Source: Chloroflexi bacterium CFX6 (GTDB taxonomy: Bacteria > Chloroflexota > Anaerolineae > Anaerolineales > Villigracilaceae). Taken from it: 64,000 nucleotides of DNA. The position numbers and the translations under genes are program-made. Positions 16,862 through 25,558 of the stretch are shown here, in pieces. Below the pieces are notes generated by a model. The model was given only the letters and a program-made list of their open reading frames with translations. It searched no databases and was not told where the DNA came from. The stretch covers positions 1-64,000 of the forward strand of contig SZPG01000020.1 in assembly GCA_030263595.1 (NCBI GenBank). Direction: 5' to 3'. Numbering within the stretch: the stretch's first letter is position 1; the number at the start of each line of letters is the position of its first letter.

Positions 16862-18219
16862 TTCACAAACCTTTCTCCGCGTTCCTCGAAATCCTTGAAT
16901 TCATCGAAACTCGTGCCGCCCGGCGAAAGCAGGACGACATCGCCCGGCTCGGCGATCTGCGCGGCAGCCCGCACCGCCTCACGCAAACCATTCACGCGCG
17001 TGACCGAAAAACGCCTCTCTCCCGACCCGATGCCTGCCGCGGTTTTCTCGATCTTTTCCGCCGCCTCGCCGAACAACACGAGATGATCCACGCGTTCGTT
17101 CGCGAGTCGGATCAACGCCTCCCACGGAAGATCCTTGTCGCGCCCGCCGAGCAGCAATACGATCGGCTCCTCGAACGAACGGATCGCCGCCATGCTCCGC
17201 TCGGGCGCGGTGGCGATCGAATCGTTGTACCAGCGCGCGCCGTTCAACTCGCGGACGAATTCCAAACGATGCGGCACGCCGTGGAAATCCTCCGCCGCTT
17301 CGAGCATGGCATCCAGGGGAAACCCGGCCGCGTGACCGATGGCGAACGCGGCAAGGACGTTCTGCACGTTATGGTCGCCGCGCAACCGGATCTTCTCGCG
17401 CAGGATCAGGGGTAGATACGCGTTCCCGTCGCGCAGGTTCAGCAGTCCATCGTGCAGGTACGCGCCGTCCAAGCCCTCGTCGAGTTCGCTCATGCTGAAC
17501 GCGAACAACTTTCCCTTCACCTTATCGCGCAAACTCCATGCGCCCTTATCGTCGCGCCCGAGGACCGCCGCGTCCTCCTTCGATTGGAATTCCAGAATGC
17601 GCGCCTTCACGGCGGTATATGCCTCCATCGTGCCGTGACGATCCAAATGGTTCGGCGTGACGTTCAAGAGCGCGGCGACGTTCGGCGAGAGGGTCATCTG
17701 GTCCAACTGAAAGGATGAGAGTTCGAGGACGGCGATGTCTTCGGGCTTCATTTCGTCAACGTAATTCAACAAGGGATCGCCGATGTTGCCGCCCACGTAA
17801 GCCTTGTCGCCATAAGCGAGTTTCGCCATGTTCCCGACGAGCGTCGTGGTCGTCGTCTTGCCCGCCGAACCGGTGACGCCAATGGTCCTGCATGGAGCCG
17901 TTTCCATGAAGATCTGCGAATCGTTCGAGAGAGGAATGTCTCGTTTGACGGCTTCGACCACAATGGGAAGCGTGAGCGGGATCCCGCCGGAAAGGCAAAG
18001 CGCGTCGGTCGAATCCAGCAGTTCCAGCGGATGCCCGCCCAAAGCCCACTGAATCCCAAACTCCGCCAGCGAATCACGCGCCGCGCGCAGTTCGTCCCCG
18101 CCGCGCGCATCGCTCAAGGTGACGCGCGCGCCGTGAACCGAAAGCCAGCGCGCCAAAGCCAAGCCCTGCCGCGCGGCTCCGAGGATCAAAACGCGTTTGC
18201 CGTTCCAGTTCGTTTTCAT
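16840..18219 (-). CDS. murD: UDP-N-acetylmuramoylalanine--D-glutamate ligase
   Basis: 459 residues from ATG 18219 (the frame continues upstream to 18258, but MKTNWNGKRVLILGAARQG is the natural N-terminus). It adds D-Glu to the stem peptide. VTGSAGKTTTTTLVGNM (about 110) is the P-loop, ELSSFQLD (about 160) holds the metal-binding Glu, NHLDRHGTMEAY (about 187) and HRLEFVRELNGARWYNDSIATAPE (about 305) are MurD-diagnostic, and LLLGGRDKDLPW follows. It lies 76 bases after mraY and overlaps ftsW. Confidence 0.96.
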   Translation of the reverse strand: MKTNWNGKRVLILGAARQGLALARWLSVHGARVTLSDARGGDELRAARDSLAEFGIQWALGGHPLELLDSTDALCLSGGIPLTLPIVVEAVKRDIPLSNDSQIFMETAPCRTIGVTGSAGKTTTTTLVGNMAKLAYGDKAYVGGNIGDPLLNYVDEMKPEDIAVLELSSFQLDQMTLSPNVAALLNVTPNHLDRHGTMEAYTAVKARILEFQSKEDAAVLGRDDKGAWSLRDKVKGKLFAFSMSELDEGLDGAYLHDGLLNLRDGNAYLPLILREKIRLRGDHNVQNVLAAFAIGHAAGFPLDAMLEAAEDFHGVPHRLEFVRELNGARWYNDSIATAPERSMAAIRSFEEPIVLLLGGRDKDLPWEALIRLANERVDHLVLFGEAAEKIEKTAAGIGSGERRFSVTRVNGLREAVRAAAQIAEPGDVVLLSPGGTSFDEFKDFEERGERFVKWALELS

Positions 18220-18295
18220 AATTCGCCAATACTTCGTAATGCGAAATTTATTTCGCAAAACAGCAAGCGACGTGAATGTCGCGTTACGTCAACCG

Positions 18296-19291
18296 TCACA
18301 CCAAAGCCAGCCCAATGCCGACCATGCCCGCCAGCAGGGCGATCAGCCAGAAACGCTGCACGACCTGGGTCTCGCTCCAGCCGAGCAGTTCGAAGTGCAG
18401 GTGGATGGGCGCCATCTTGAAGAAGCGTTTGCCCTTCGTCAACTTGAAATAGCCGATCTGGATCACGACGCTCAACGCTTCGCTCAACGGGATGATGGCG
18501 ATCACGAGCAGGAGGGGCCACTGTCCCGTCATCAGGGCTACGACCGCCAGCGTCGCTCCCAGCGAAAGGGAGCCGGTGTCGCCCATGATCAACTCGGCGG
18601 GATGCACGTTGAACCACAGGAAGCCGAACAACGCGCCGACGATCGTAAAGCAGAAGCGAGCCAGGAAGATCTGTCCCTGCAGGAGGGCGATGCCGCCGAA
18701 CGCGGCGAAGGCGGTCGCCGAGATCAACCCGGCTAGTCCGTCCAGCCCGTCCGTGAAGTTGACGGCGTTCGATTCGCTCACGATGATGAACGCCGCAATG
18801 GGAACGTACCACCAGCCCAATTCGATCTCGCCCGGAACGCCCGGCAGGATCATGTCCGGCACGTCCAGCAGGTATTTCAACACGTAGGCGGTGCCTAATG
18901 CCAGGACTACCTGCGCGGCGAATTTCGTCCGCGCAGACATGCCTTCGCCGCGCCGTTTGCCGCGCACGCCCTCCCAATCGTCAATGGCGCCGAGAACGCC
19001 GTACGCCACGAGGACGATCAGCGGCACCAGGATCGAGGTCCCGATGATGTCCAAACCGATGAAGTTCGCGGCGTTGAGCAGACCCGTCAGCAGAAGGACG
19101 GGAATGATGAACATTACGCCGCCCATCGTGGGCGTCCCCATCTTCACGCGATGCCGATCCGGCTCCTCCACGCGGATGATCTTGCCGACCTTGAAATGCC
19201 GCAGCACGCGCAAAAGGGGCGTCCCCCAGATCACGGTCATCACAAAGGAGAACATGGCAAGCCCCAGCACAAAAGCGTTATTCTGGGTCAC
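18296..19291 (-). CDS. mraY: Phospho-N-acetylmuramoyl-pentapeptide-transferase
   Basis: 331 residues. A polytopic enzyme making lipid I from UDP-MurNAc-pentapeptide and undecaprenyl phosphate. A GTG start at 19291 is chosen because GGAGG precedes it and GTGA overlaps the murF stop by 4 bases. KMGTPTMGGVMFI (about 51) is the MraY signature, YGVLGAIDDWEGVRGKRRGEGM (about 98) holds the catalytic DD pair, VNFTDGLDGLAG (about 177) has the third Asp, and APIHLHFELLGWSE (about 295) contains the HHH-like loop, here HLH. About ten transmembrane helices. Confidence 0.95.
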   Translation of the reverse strand: MTQNNAFVLGLAMFSFVMTVIWGTPLLRVLRHFKVGKIIRVEEPDRHRVKMGTPTMGGVMFIIPVLLLTGLLNAANFIGLDIIGTSILVPLIVLVAYGVLGAIDDWEGVRGKRRGEGMSARTKFAAQVVLALGTAYVLKYLLDVPDMILPGVPGEIELGWWYVPIAAFIIVSESNAVNFTDGLDGLAGLISATAFAAFGGIALLQGQIFLARFCFTIVGALFGFLWFNVHPAELIMGDTGSLSLGATLAVVALMTGQWPLLLVIAIIPLSEALSVVIQIGYFKLTKGKRFFKMAPIHLHFELLGWSETQVVQRFWLIALLAGMVGIGLALV

Positions 19292-20712
19292 GAGCGCACC
19301 TCCAGGAGGCTGGTGATGCGATCCATGCGAAGCCCGTGCGAGCCTTTGATCAGGACCACGTCGTTCTTCGTCAGGTTTGCCTTCAGCCATTCCGCCAGCG
19401 GTTCCAGTTCTCCGAACTCCAAAATGATCTTCCTTTTCCCGGTGATGCGGCGCGCGGCTTCGGCAATGATGCGCGCGCGTTCGCCCAGCGTGAGCAAAAC
19501 GTCCACCATCTGCCCGGCGCGCAAGCCGACCATCTCGTGTCCGCCGCGTTCGTAGGGACCGAGTTCGAGCATGTCGCCCAGCACAGCCACCTTGCGTCCC
19601 TCCAGTTCGTCGAGCAGGTTGAGCGCGGCGAGCATGGATTCGGGCGAAGCGTTATACGTATCGTCCAACAGGAGCGCGCCGCCTTCGCTGCGCACCGCGG
19701 CGAGACGCAACTGTGTATGTCCCTGGCTCAAACCTTCGAGGATCTCCTGCCAGTTCATGCCCTCCACCAGCCCGACCGCCGAAGCGCGCAATGCGGTATG
19801 GACGGAATGGCGTCCGATCAACGGGATCTTCACGTGCAGGGTCTCGCCCTGGTAGTGCATCCGAAAGCGGATGCCTTCCAGACCGAGCCCCTCGACGCGG
19901 TCCGCCCAGAGATGCGCTTCGGGGGACAAGCCATAGAAGAAGACGCGCGCCTTTGTCTTCTCCTCCATTTTGCGGACCCACGGATCGTCGAAGTTGAGGA
20001 TTGCCACGCCCTCCGGAGCCGGGGGCAACGCCTGGACCAATTCCGCTTTGCCGCGCGCGATGGCTTCCTGCGAACCGGCGCGTTCGGCGTGAACGGTCCC
20101 GACGTTCGTCACCACGCCGACCTGGGGCAGGGCGATGTCGCACAGAAAGGCGATCTCGCCGGGGACGTAGAATCCCATTTCCATCACGGCGCGTTGATGA
20201 CCGTCGCTCAGGCGCGTCACGGTGAGGGGCAGGCCGATCTCGTTGTTCAGGTTGCCCGGGCTTTTGAGCGTGCGGTAACGCGTGCTGAGAACCTGGGCGA
20301 CCATTTCCTTTGTGGTGGATTTGCCGACGCTTCCCGTAATGCCGATCACGCGCAGGTCCAGTTTGCGGCGCCAGAACCGCGCGATCTGTTGCAGCGCGGC
20401 GACGGTGTTGTCCACGCGCAGGCACAGGGGGGGCGTGAGGTCAACTCCCAGCCAGGAGTCGGCTGAGGAGACCGCGCGCAGCTCGAGTGTCCGGAAAGAG
20501 GCGTCCACGTCGCGTTGGATCAAAGCGAAGGAAGCCCCGCGCCGGAACGCTTCGGGGAGAAAATCGTGTCCGTCCGTATTTTCGCCGGGGATGGCGACAA
20601 AGAGCGAGCCGGGGATGGTCTGGCGCGAGTCGATCACGGCTTCGGTGATCACCGTAGCGGCTGGCGGACGAAAGGAGGTGAGGGCTTCGAGCGCGTCGGC
20701 GAGCGTAAGCAT
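19288..20712 (-). CDS. murF: UDP-N-acetylmuramoyl-tripeptide--D-alanyl-D-alanine ligase
   Basis: 474 residues. It adds D-Ala-D-Ala to the tripeptide. GITGSVGKSTTKEMVAQVL (about 118) is the P-loop, with Ser for the usual Thr after the Lys. LMEMGF-type motif is VMEMGFYVPGEI (about 162); TNVGTVHAERAGSQEAIARGKAEL (about 185) and LDDTYNASPESMLAAL (about 330) are MurF-diagnostic. Its ATG shares one base with the ftsI stop, so the genes are coupled. In most clusters murE precedes murF; here ftsI does directly. Confidence 0.95.
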   Translation of the reverse strand: MLTLADALEALTSFRPPAATVITEAVIDSRQTIPGSLFVAIPGENTDGHDFLPEAFRRGASFALIQRDVDASFRTLELRAVSSADSWLGVDLTPPLCLRVDNTVAALQQIARFWRRKLDLRVIGITGSVGKSTTKEMVAQVLSTRYRTLKSPGNLNNEIGLPLTVTRLSDGHQRAVMEMGFYVPGEIAFLCDIALPQVGVVTNVGTVHAERAGSQEAIARGKAELVQALPPAPEGVAILNFDDPWVRKMEEKTKARVFFYGLSPEAHLWADRVEGLGLEGIRFRMHYQGETLHVKIPLIGRHSVHTALRASAVGLVEGMNWQEILEGLSQGHTQLRLAAVRSEGGALLLDDTYNASPESMLAALNLLDELEGRKVAVLGDMLELGPYERGGHEMVGLRAGQMVDVLLTLGERARIIAEAARRITGKRKIILEFGELEPLAEWLKANLTKNDVVLIKGSHGLRMDRITSLLEVRS

Positions 20713-22448
20713 TAACGTGATCCGTATTGGGCGCGAACGACGTCCGGCGGGATGTTGAGCATGATGACGGTTTGTTCGGCGACCTTCGAGAAAACGGGCG
20801 CGGTGGTTTGCGAACTCCAGATGGAGGTCGTGGGTTCCTGGAGCCAGATGTAGACCATAAAGCGCGGGTCGTCCACGGGACCCCAGCCGATGAAGGAGAC
20901 GTTGGTGTGGTTGGGGTCGTAACCGTTGGGCGTGGGGATCTGCGCGGTGCCGGTCTTGCCCGCCACGCGATAGCCCGGCACGAGCGCGGCGGACGATTCG
21001 CCTTCGAGCGAGACCGCCAGCATTTCGGTGAGCGTGCGCGCCGTTTGCGCGGTGATGGGCGAACCGGCGTATTGCGACGGCACGTTATGTTGATGCCCGT
21101 CGCGGAGCATGGCGTACAACACGTGCGGCGTGACCATCTGTCCTTCGTTTGCGATCGCGGAAGCAGCCATCATCAATTGCAGGGGCGTGACCGTGACTCC
21201 CTGCCCGAAGGCGTTCGTGCCGAGGTCAACGGGATACCAGTCCGAATCGCCCGGGACCTTGAGCCTGCCCATCGCTTCGTCGGCAAGGTCCACGCCCGTG
21301 CGATGCCCCAGACCGAAGCGTTCCATGTAGGAATAGAAGGTCGGCGAGCCCATCTGGGTGGCGACCCACGCCAGGCAGACGTTCAGGGAATAGCGCAGAC
21401 ATTCGGTCATGTCGCGTTGTCCCCAGGGCTGGCGGTCCCAGTTGCGGAGGGTGATGCCGCCCACGTTGATCGAACCGGTGTCAATGTAGGTGGTGTTGGG
21501 GGTCACTGTGCCGGCGTCCAGCGCGGCAGCCATGGTCAACACCTTGACGACCGACCCCGCCTCGTACGCCGAGCCGATCGCCCGGTTGTACTGACTGCCG
21601 TTGTCGTAAACGAGGAAGTAATCCGTGTAGTTGTTCAGGTCTATGCGCGGGGTGGACGCCATGGCAAGGATCTCGCCGGTCTTCGGGTCCATCACGATGA
21701 TCGTTCCGTTCTTCGCGCCATATTCGACGAGCGATTCATCGAGGAGACTCTCGACCTTTGCCTGAAGGTCGCGGTGGATGGTGAGGACGAGCGTCGTGCC
21801 GTCCGGGACTTTGGGGATCTCGGTGGCTTTGTTGGGGTCGCGCGGCACCCACATTTGCACGGGGTTGCCCGCCAGCAGGTCGTTATATTTCTCCTCGACG
21901 CCGAAGTATCCGCGCCCATCGCGCGCCACGAACCCGAGCACGTTCGAGGCGAGGGTCTTTTCGGGGTAACTGCGCTGGAAGTGCGGTTTGAATCCAAGTC
22001 CGTCCAGGCGATTGTCGTCCGCGTCCTCCAGTTGTTTCACCACCTCCTGCAACGCGGCGACCGTGTTCGCATCCACGAAATCCTTGACGACGACATACGT
22101 CCAGGATTCGGGGGAATTGAGGAGTTTCTCGCGGACTTCCTCGAAGGTCATGTCCAGGTAAGTGCCCAGGACGTAAGCCAAAGCGTCCACGTCCTTCATC
22201 TCGCCCAGGCTCACGCCCACCTCGTAGACCGTGCGGTTGCCCGCCAGCAAATGACCGTTGCGATCGTAGATCTCGCCGCGCTCCGGGTAGAAGGTGCGGA
22301 ACTCGCCCGCATACAGATCGCCCTGCGAGAGGAATATCTTTGCCTGTTCGCTGTTCTGGATGCGGATCATCTGCGCGAGGACGGCAATACCCAAGACGAC
22401 GAGCCCGGCAACGATCATCAGGGAACGGATGGCATATTGCTGTCTCAC
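20712..22448 (-). CDS. ftsI: Septal penicillin-binding protein FtsI (class B transpeptidase)
   Basis: 578 residues from a GTG at 22448, which has GGAGG upstream and overlaps the ftsL stop as GTGA; an ATG at 22487 would start inside ftsL. One N-terminal transmembrane helix (about 10-27), then the pedestal domain beginning RGEIYDRNGHLLAGN, then the transpeptidase domain: SVVK (S299, acyl-serine), SLN (354-356) and KTGTAQ (498-503). The SxxK context AYEAGSVVK replaces the usual YEPGStfK. There is no PASTA domain. It cross-links septal peptidoglycan with FtsW. Confidence 0.94.
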   Translation of the reverse strand: MRQQYAIRSLMIVAGLVVLGIAVLAQMIRIQNSEQAKIFLSQGDLYAGEFRTFYPERGEIYDRNGHLLAGNRTVYEVGVSLGEMKDVDALAYVLGTYLDMTFEEVREKLLNSPESWTYVVVKDFVDANTVAALQEVVKQLEDADDNRLDGLGFKPHFQRSYPEKTLASNVLGFVARDGRGYFGVEEKYNDLLAGNPVQMWVPRDPNKATEIPKVPDGTTLVLTIHRDLQAKVESLLDESLVEYGAKNGTIIVMDPKTGEILAMASTPRIDLNNYTDYFLVYDNGSQYNRAIGSAYEAGSVVKVLTMAAALDAGTVTPNTTYIDTGSINVGGITLRNWDRQPWGQRDMTECLRYSLNVCLAWVATQMGSPTFYSYMERFGLGHRTGVDLADEAMGRLKVPGDSDWYPVDLGTNAFGQGVTVTPLQLMMAASAIANEGQMVTPHVLYAMLRDGHQHNVPSQYAGSPITAQTARTLTEMLAVSLEGESSAALVPGYRVAGKTGTAQIPTPNGYDPNHTNVSFIGWGPVDDPRFMVYIWLQEPTTSIWSSQTTAPVFSKVAEQTVIMLNIPPDVVRAQYGSR

Positions 22449-22903
22449 GGCAAGCCTCCCGTGAATTGGAAGCGTTCGTCCAGCCACTCGAGCAGGGATT
22501 GCGAATATTCCTCGGGAAGCGTATGGGGACGGAAGGTCGCATCCACAGCCGCGAGCAGGATGGTCGGTTCGGGCGGCGCGTATCCCGGCACGAAGACGTA
22601 ATCGAGTTCGCCGGGCTGAACGGGGCGGTATCCCAGTTCGAGCGCGCGGCGCTGCATTACGGCGGAGGAGGTCAGGTTTGCGAGTTCGGTTTGCAGGTCG
22701 GCGTTGGAGCGTCGAAGCGAGGCGATTTCGATCTCCAGTTCCTGTATCTCGCGTCCGGCAAGCGCCGTGCGCGCGGAAAGGTCGAGGTATAACGCGGCGA
22801 CCAGGGCAGGCGCGATCACGGCAAGCAGGAACGCGCCGACATACTGGCGTTGCACGCGCCAGGGAGCCTGTTTGTAAGCATGGATGAATCTGGTTGCCTG
22901 CAT
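22445..22903 (-). CDS. ftsL: FtsL-like septum protein
   Basis: 152 residues: short cytoplasmic part, one transmembrane helix (GAFLLAVIAPALVAALYL, about 23-41), then a coiled-coil-like stretch rich in Leu, Glu and Arg (GREIQELEIEIASLRRSNADL and onward to about 90). A C-terminal tail rich in Pro and aromatic residues follows, longer than in classical FtsL. Position between rsmH and ftsI and the 4-base overlap with ftsI support FtsL, the small bitopic protein that helps activate FtsWI. Sequence similarity in this family is always low, so the call rests on topology and place. Confidence 0.75.
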   Translation of the reverse strand: MQATRFIHAYKQAPWRVQRQYVGAFLLAVIAPALVAALYLDLSARTALAGREIQELEIEIASLRRSNADLQTELANLTSSAVMQRRALELGYRPVQPGELDYVFVPGYAPPEPTILLAAVDATFRPHTLPEEYSQSLLEWLDERFQFTGGLP

Positions 22904-22954
22904 GACGACCTTCTATTTGGGCGATTGGTCGCGCAATGCCGAATGAATTCGGCG

Positions 22955-23878
22955 CTACAGTTTCTCTGCAATGCGAAGTTTCGCACTGCGCGCTCTCGGA
23001 TTGTCTTTGATCTCTTCGTCCGAGGGCGTGATGGGTTTTCGGTTCACCTCTTTCAGCGTTGCCTTGCGCTCGACCTCGTAGATTCTTTCGTAGGGCGGGT
23101 TGACGAGGTCCCGGCTCTGTTCGCGGAAGAAGTCCTTGACGATGCGGTCCTCCAGCGAGTGGAAGGAGATCACTGCGAGTCTTCCGGCGGACCTCAGGCT
23201 TGCCGCCGCCTGCGGAAGCGCCGCCTCCACCGAAGCCAGTTCGTCGTTGACCGCGATGCGGAGGGCTTGGAACGTCCGGGTCGCGGGATGGACGCGTTTG
23301 CCGTGTCGGGGAGAGGCGGCTTCTATCACAGCGACCAGTTCGCGGGTGGTGTGAAGCGGTCTCGCGTGGACGATGGCGCGCGCGATGCGGCGGGCGTCCC
23401 GTTCCTCGCCGTATCTGTAGATCAAGTCAGCCAGTTCCCGTTCCGATAACTTGTTCACCAGATCGTCGGCGGTCTGCGGGACGGAGGGACCGAAGCGCAT
23501 GTCGAGCGGGGCGTCCTGCATGAACGAAAAACCGCGTTCGGGCGTATCGAACTGCATGGAGGATGCGCCCAGGTCGAGCAGGATGCCGTCCACCTGATCC
23601 CAGCCGAGTCGCTTCATTTGCGCGGATAGAGTCGTGTAGGAGGCTTGCGCCAGATGGATGCGGTGTTCGTAAGGAGCCAAGGTCTTACGAGCGACCGCCA
23701 ACGCCTGCGGATCCACATCGAGACCCAGCAATTGCCCATCTGGCGCACACGCCTCCAAAATGCCGCGGGCATGTCCGCCCGCGCCCAATGTCCCATCCAC
23801 GTAACGCCCGCCTCGCCTGGGTTGCAACGCGTGTATAATCTCTTTGTAAAGTACGGGTCGGTGCGGCGAGTCGTTCAT
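22955..23878 (-). CDS. rsmH: 16S rRNA (cytosine-1402 N4) methyltransferase
   Basis: 307 residues from ATG 23878, where MNDSPHRPVLYKEII is the normal RsmH opening; the frame upstream lies in a repeat. YVDGTLGAGGHARGIL (about 27) is the SAM site, ILLDLGASSMQFDTPERGFSF (about 105) is diagnostic, and AVISFHSLEDRIVKDFF (about 240) is the family signature. It methylates N4 of C1402 near the decoding site. It is the second gene of the cluster, with mraZ upstream and a hairpin-rich repeat between them. Confidence 0.96.
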   Translation of the reverse strand: MNDSPHRPVLYKEIIHALQPRRGGRYVDGTLGAGGHARGILEACAPDGQLLGLDVDPQALAVARKTLAPYEHRIHLAQASYTTLSAQMKRLGWDQVDGILLDLGASSMQFDTPERGFSFMQDAPLDMRFGPSVPQTADDLVNKLSERELADLIYRYGEERDARRIARAIVHARPLHTTRELVAVIEAASPRHGKRVHPATRTFQALRIAVNDELASVEAALPQAAASLRSAGRLAVISFHSLEDRIVKDFFREQSRDLVNPPYERIYEVERKATLKEVNRKPITPSDEEIKDNPRARSAKLRIAEKL

Positions 23879-23885
23879 GTTTGTA

Positions 23886-23937
23886 GGAATAACCTTTGTG
23901 GTTATTCCCAAAAGGGCGACCGCGAGGGTCGCGCCCT
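23886..23937. repeat. Double-hairpin repeat between mraZ and rsmH
   Basis: Two inverted repeats in tandem: GGAATAACC (23886-23894) with GGTTATTCC (23900-23908), and AGGGCGACC-type arms at 23913-23937 around gcga. The second touches the end of mraZ. It lies a few bases before the rsmH start, so the first hairpin may affect rsmH translation. Confidence 0.65.
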
Positions 23938-24382
23938 ACGAAGTGTTCTTTGACAGATTGAGCGTGGCGAAGCGCTGGGCGTTGGCTTCCACGTCCTGAA
24001 GGTTGTCCATTTGGGTTTTCCATTCGGCGGGCGTCCATACTTCGAAGTATTCCCCCTGTCCCGCCACGATGAGTTCGCCGTTCGTCACGCCGAGGAATTC
24101 GCGCAGGTTCTGAGGGATGAGGATGCGCCCGACCTTGTCCACTTCGACCTGGTATGCGGTCGAAAGGATCAGGCGGCGCAACATGCGAGCCGATTGGTCC
24201 GCCGTGTTCAAGCCGTTGAGCATCGCGTACACTTCATTGAAGTGCGGCTCCGTCATCACCATCAGGCATCTGTCGAAGCCCTGTGTAACGTAGGCGCCAG
24301 CCGCCAGCAGGTCGCGATAACGCGCCGGCACCATCAGGCGACCCTTGTCATCGAGCGTGTGCTGGAACTGACCCAAGAACAT
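23936..24382 (-). CDS. mraZ: Transcriptional regulator MraZ
   Basis: 148 residues from ATG 24382 (MFLGQFQHTLDDKGRLMVP). Two SpoVT/AbrB-type repeats are visible: DDKGRLMVPARYRDLL (about 10-26) and VDKVGRILIPQNLREFLG (about 80-97). MraZ is the first gene of dcw clusters and in studied bacteria represses the operon by binding direct repeats upstream. The region 24383-24420 has an A/T-rich TTATAG-like box only a few bases from the ATG, so the transcript may be nearly leaderless. I saw no clear set of MraZ GTGGG-type boxes. Confidence 0.95.
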   Translation of the reverse strand: MFLGQFQHTLDDKGRLMVPARYRDLLAAGAYVTQGFDRCLMVMTEPHFNEVYAMLNGLNTADQSARMLRRLILSTAYQVEVDKVGRILIPQNLREFLGVTNGELIVAGQGEYFEVWTPAEWKTQMDNLQDVEANAQRFATLNLSKNTS

Positions 24383-24516
24383 TTGTGCTATAATGCCTTT
24401 TAATGGACGAACGCCGGGGCGACCGGCGTCCTGCTGTTTTCTACCACTTTCTACCACTTCTTCCCACATTATACGCTTTTCAAAGGAAAAATCAAGTGGG
24501 TTTGTCCAATTTCCTC

Positions 24517-24630
24517 ACCCCCTCTGTAGTCCTATGGGAGAAGGCGCCGGGAAAATGGGCTTGGACGGGTCGTTGGATGATTGGGTAATTTGTAATTGGA
24601 GAACTGAGAATTGGAGAATTCGTTTACCCT
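24517..24630. repeat. Repeat-rich gap upstream of the 24.6-kb methyltransferase
   Basis: It holds a degenerate copy of the cacccc...ctctcc element (cctcaccccctctgtag then gggagaaggcg) and a direct-repeat stretch built from aattggaga and gagaattggag units. Similar aattccc/attctcc words occur at 36270-36305. The whole gap 24383-24610 carries no gene. Confidence 0.5.
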
Positions 24631-25558
24631 GCTCGAGGCAAAGAACTGGAAAGATTACGCCCTGCTCGACAGCGGCGGCGGTTCGAAACTCGAACGCTTT
24701 GGCAGGTATGTGTTTGTGCGTCCTGAATCTCAAGCCATGTGGAAGCGCGCTCTCGATCCCGAATGGAGGAAAGCAGACGCGATCTTTGTCCCCACGGGCG
24801 AGGAAAGCGGAGGGCATTGGGATTTCAGGAAGAAGGTGGAGGAGAGGTGGGAGATGGAGTATGACCTCCGCTTCGACTACGCCTCCGGCTCCGCTCAGCG
24901 CGATGCGACGTTGAAGTTTTGGGCGATGACGACACCGGGGCGTCATCTCGGTGTATTCCCCGAGGTTGCCGCGCATTGGGAGTGGTTCGGCGGGTTGATC
25001 GCAAACGCAAAGAGGGAAATCAATGTCTTGAACTTATTTGGATATACGGGACTCGCCACCCTCGCCGCCGCGTCCGCCGGAGCCAAAGTGACTCACGTGG
25101 ACGCTTCGAAGAAAGCCGTGACCTGGGCGCGCGAAAACCAGGCTTTATCCAACCTGACGGAAAAACCCATCCGCTGGATCGTGGAGGACGCGTTGAAATT
25201 CGTCCAGCGCGAAGCGAGACGCGGCGTCAAATACGATGGCATCCTCCTCGATCCGCCCAAGTTCGGGCGCGGACCGAAAGGCGAGGTGTGGGAGGTGTAC
25301 AAGTCCCTGCCAAATCTATTGGAAGCCTGCCGCAAATGTTTGAGCGATTCCCCTCTTTTTGTTGTCACAACCATCTACGCGGTGCGCGCCTCGGCGATCC
25401 ACATGGCGCAAACCATGGACGATATGATGCAAGGCTTTGGGGGAAAGATCGAAATGGGCGAACTGGTCACGCGCGAACAAAGCGCGGGGAGGTTATTGTC
25501 ACAGGCGGTGTATGCGAGGTGGGGAGATAAGCCAGGGCGAGCGCTTAAGGCGGGTTGA
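24611..25558 (+). CDS. Class I SAM-dependent methyltransferase, RlmI/RlmK superfamily
   Basis: About 315 residues. The N-terminal region (LLDSGGGSKLERFGRYVFVRP, about 19-39) resembles the substrate-binding part of 23S rRNA cytosine methyltransferase relatives. NLFGYTGLATLAAASAG (about 141) is motif I, VTHVDASKKAV motif II, and LLDPPKFGRGPKGEVWEVY (about 214) the catalytic-type loop. TTIYAVRAS replaces the usual SCS, so the conserved Cys is missing here; the true reaction and substrate are therefore unsure. Only a TTG start (24611) is seen and no ATG, and the start lies in repeat-like sequence, so the N-terminus is uncertain. It is convergent with the next gene and overlaps it by 14 bases. Confidence 0.8.
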   Translation: MENSFTLLEAKNWKDYALLDSGGGSKLERFGRYVFVRPESQAMWKRALDPEWRKADAIFVPTGEESGGHWDFRKKVEERWEMEYDLRFDYASGSAQRDATLKFWAMTTPGRHLGVFPEVAAHWEWFGGLIANAKREINVLNLFGYTGLATLAAASAGAKVTHVDASKKAVTWARENQALSNLTEKPIRWIVEDALKFVQREARRGVKYDGILLDPPKFGRGPKGEVWEVYKSLPNLLEACRKCLSDSPLFVVTTIYAVRASAIHMAQTMDDMMQGFGGKIEMGELVTREQSAGRLLSQAVYARWGDKPGRALKAG

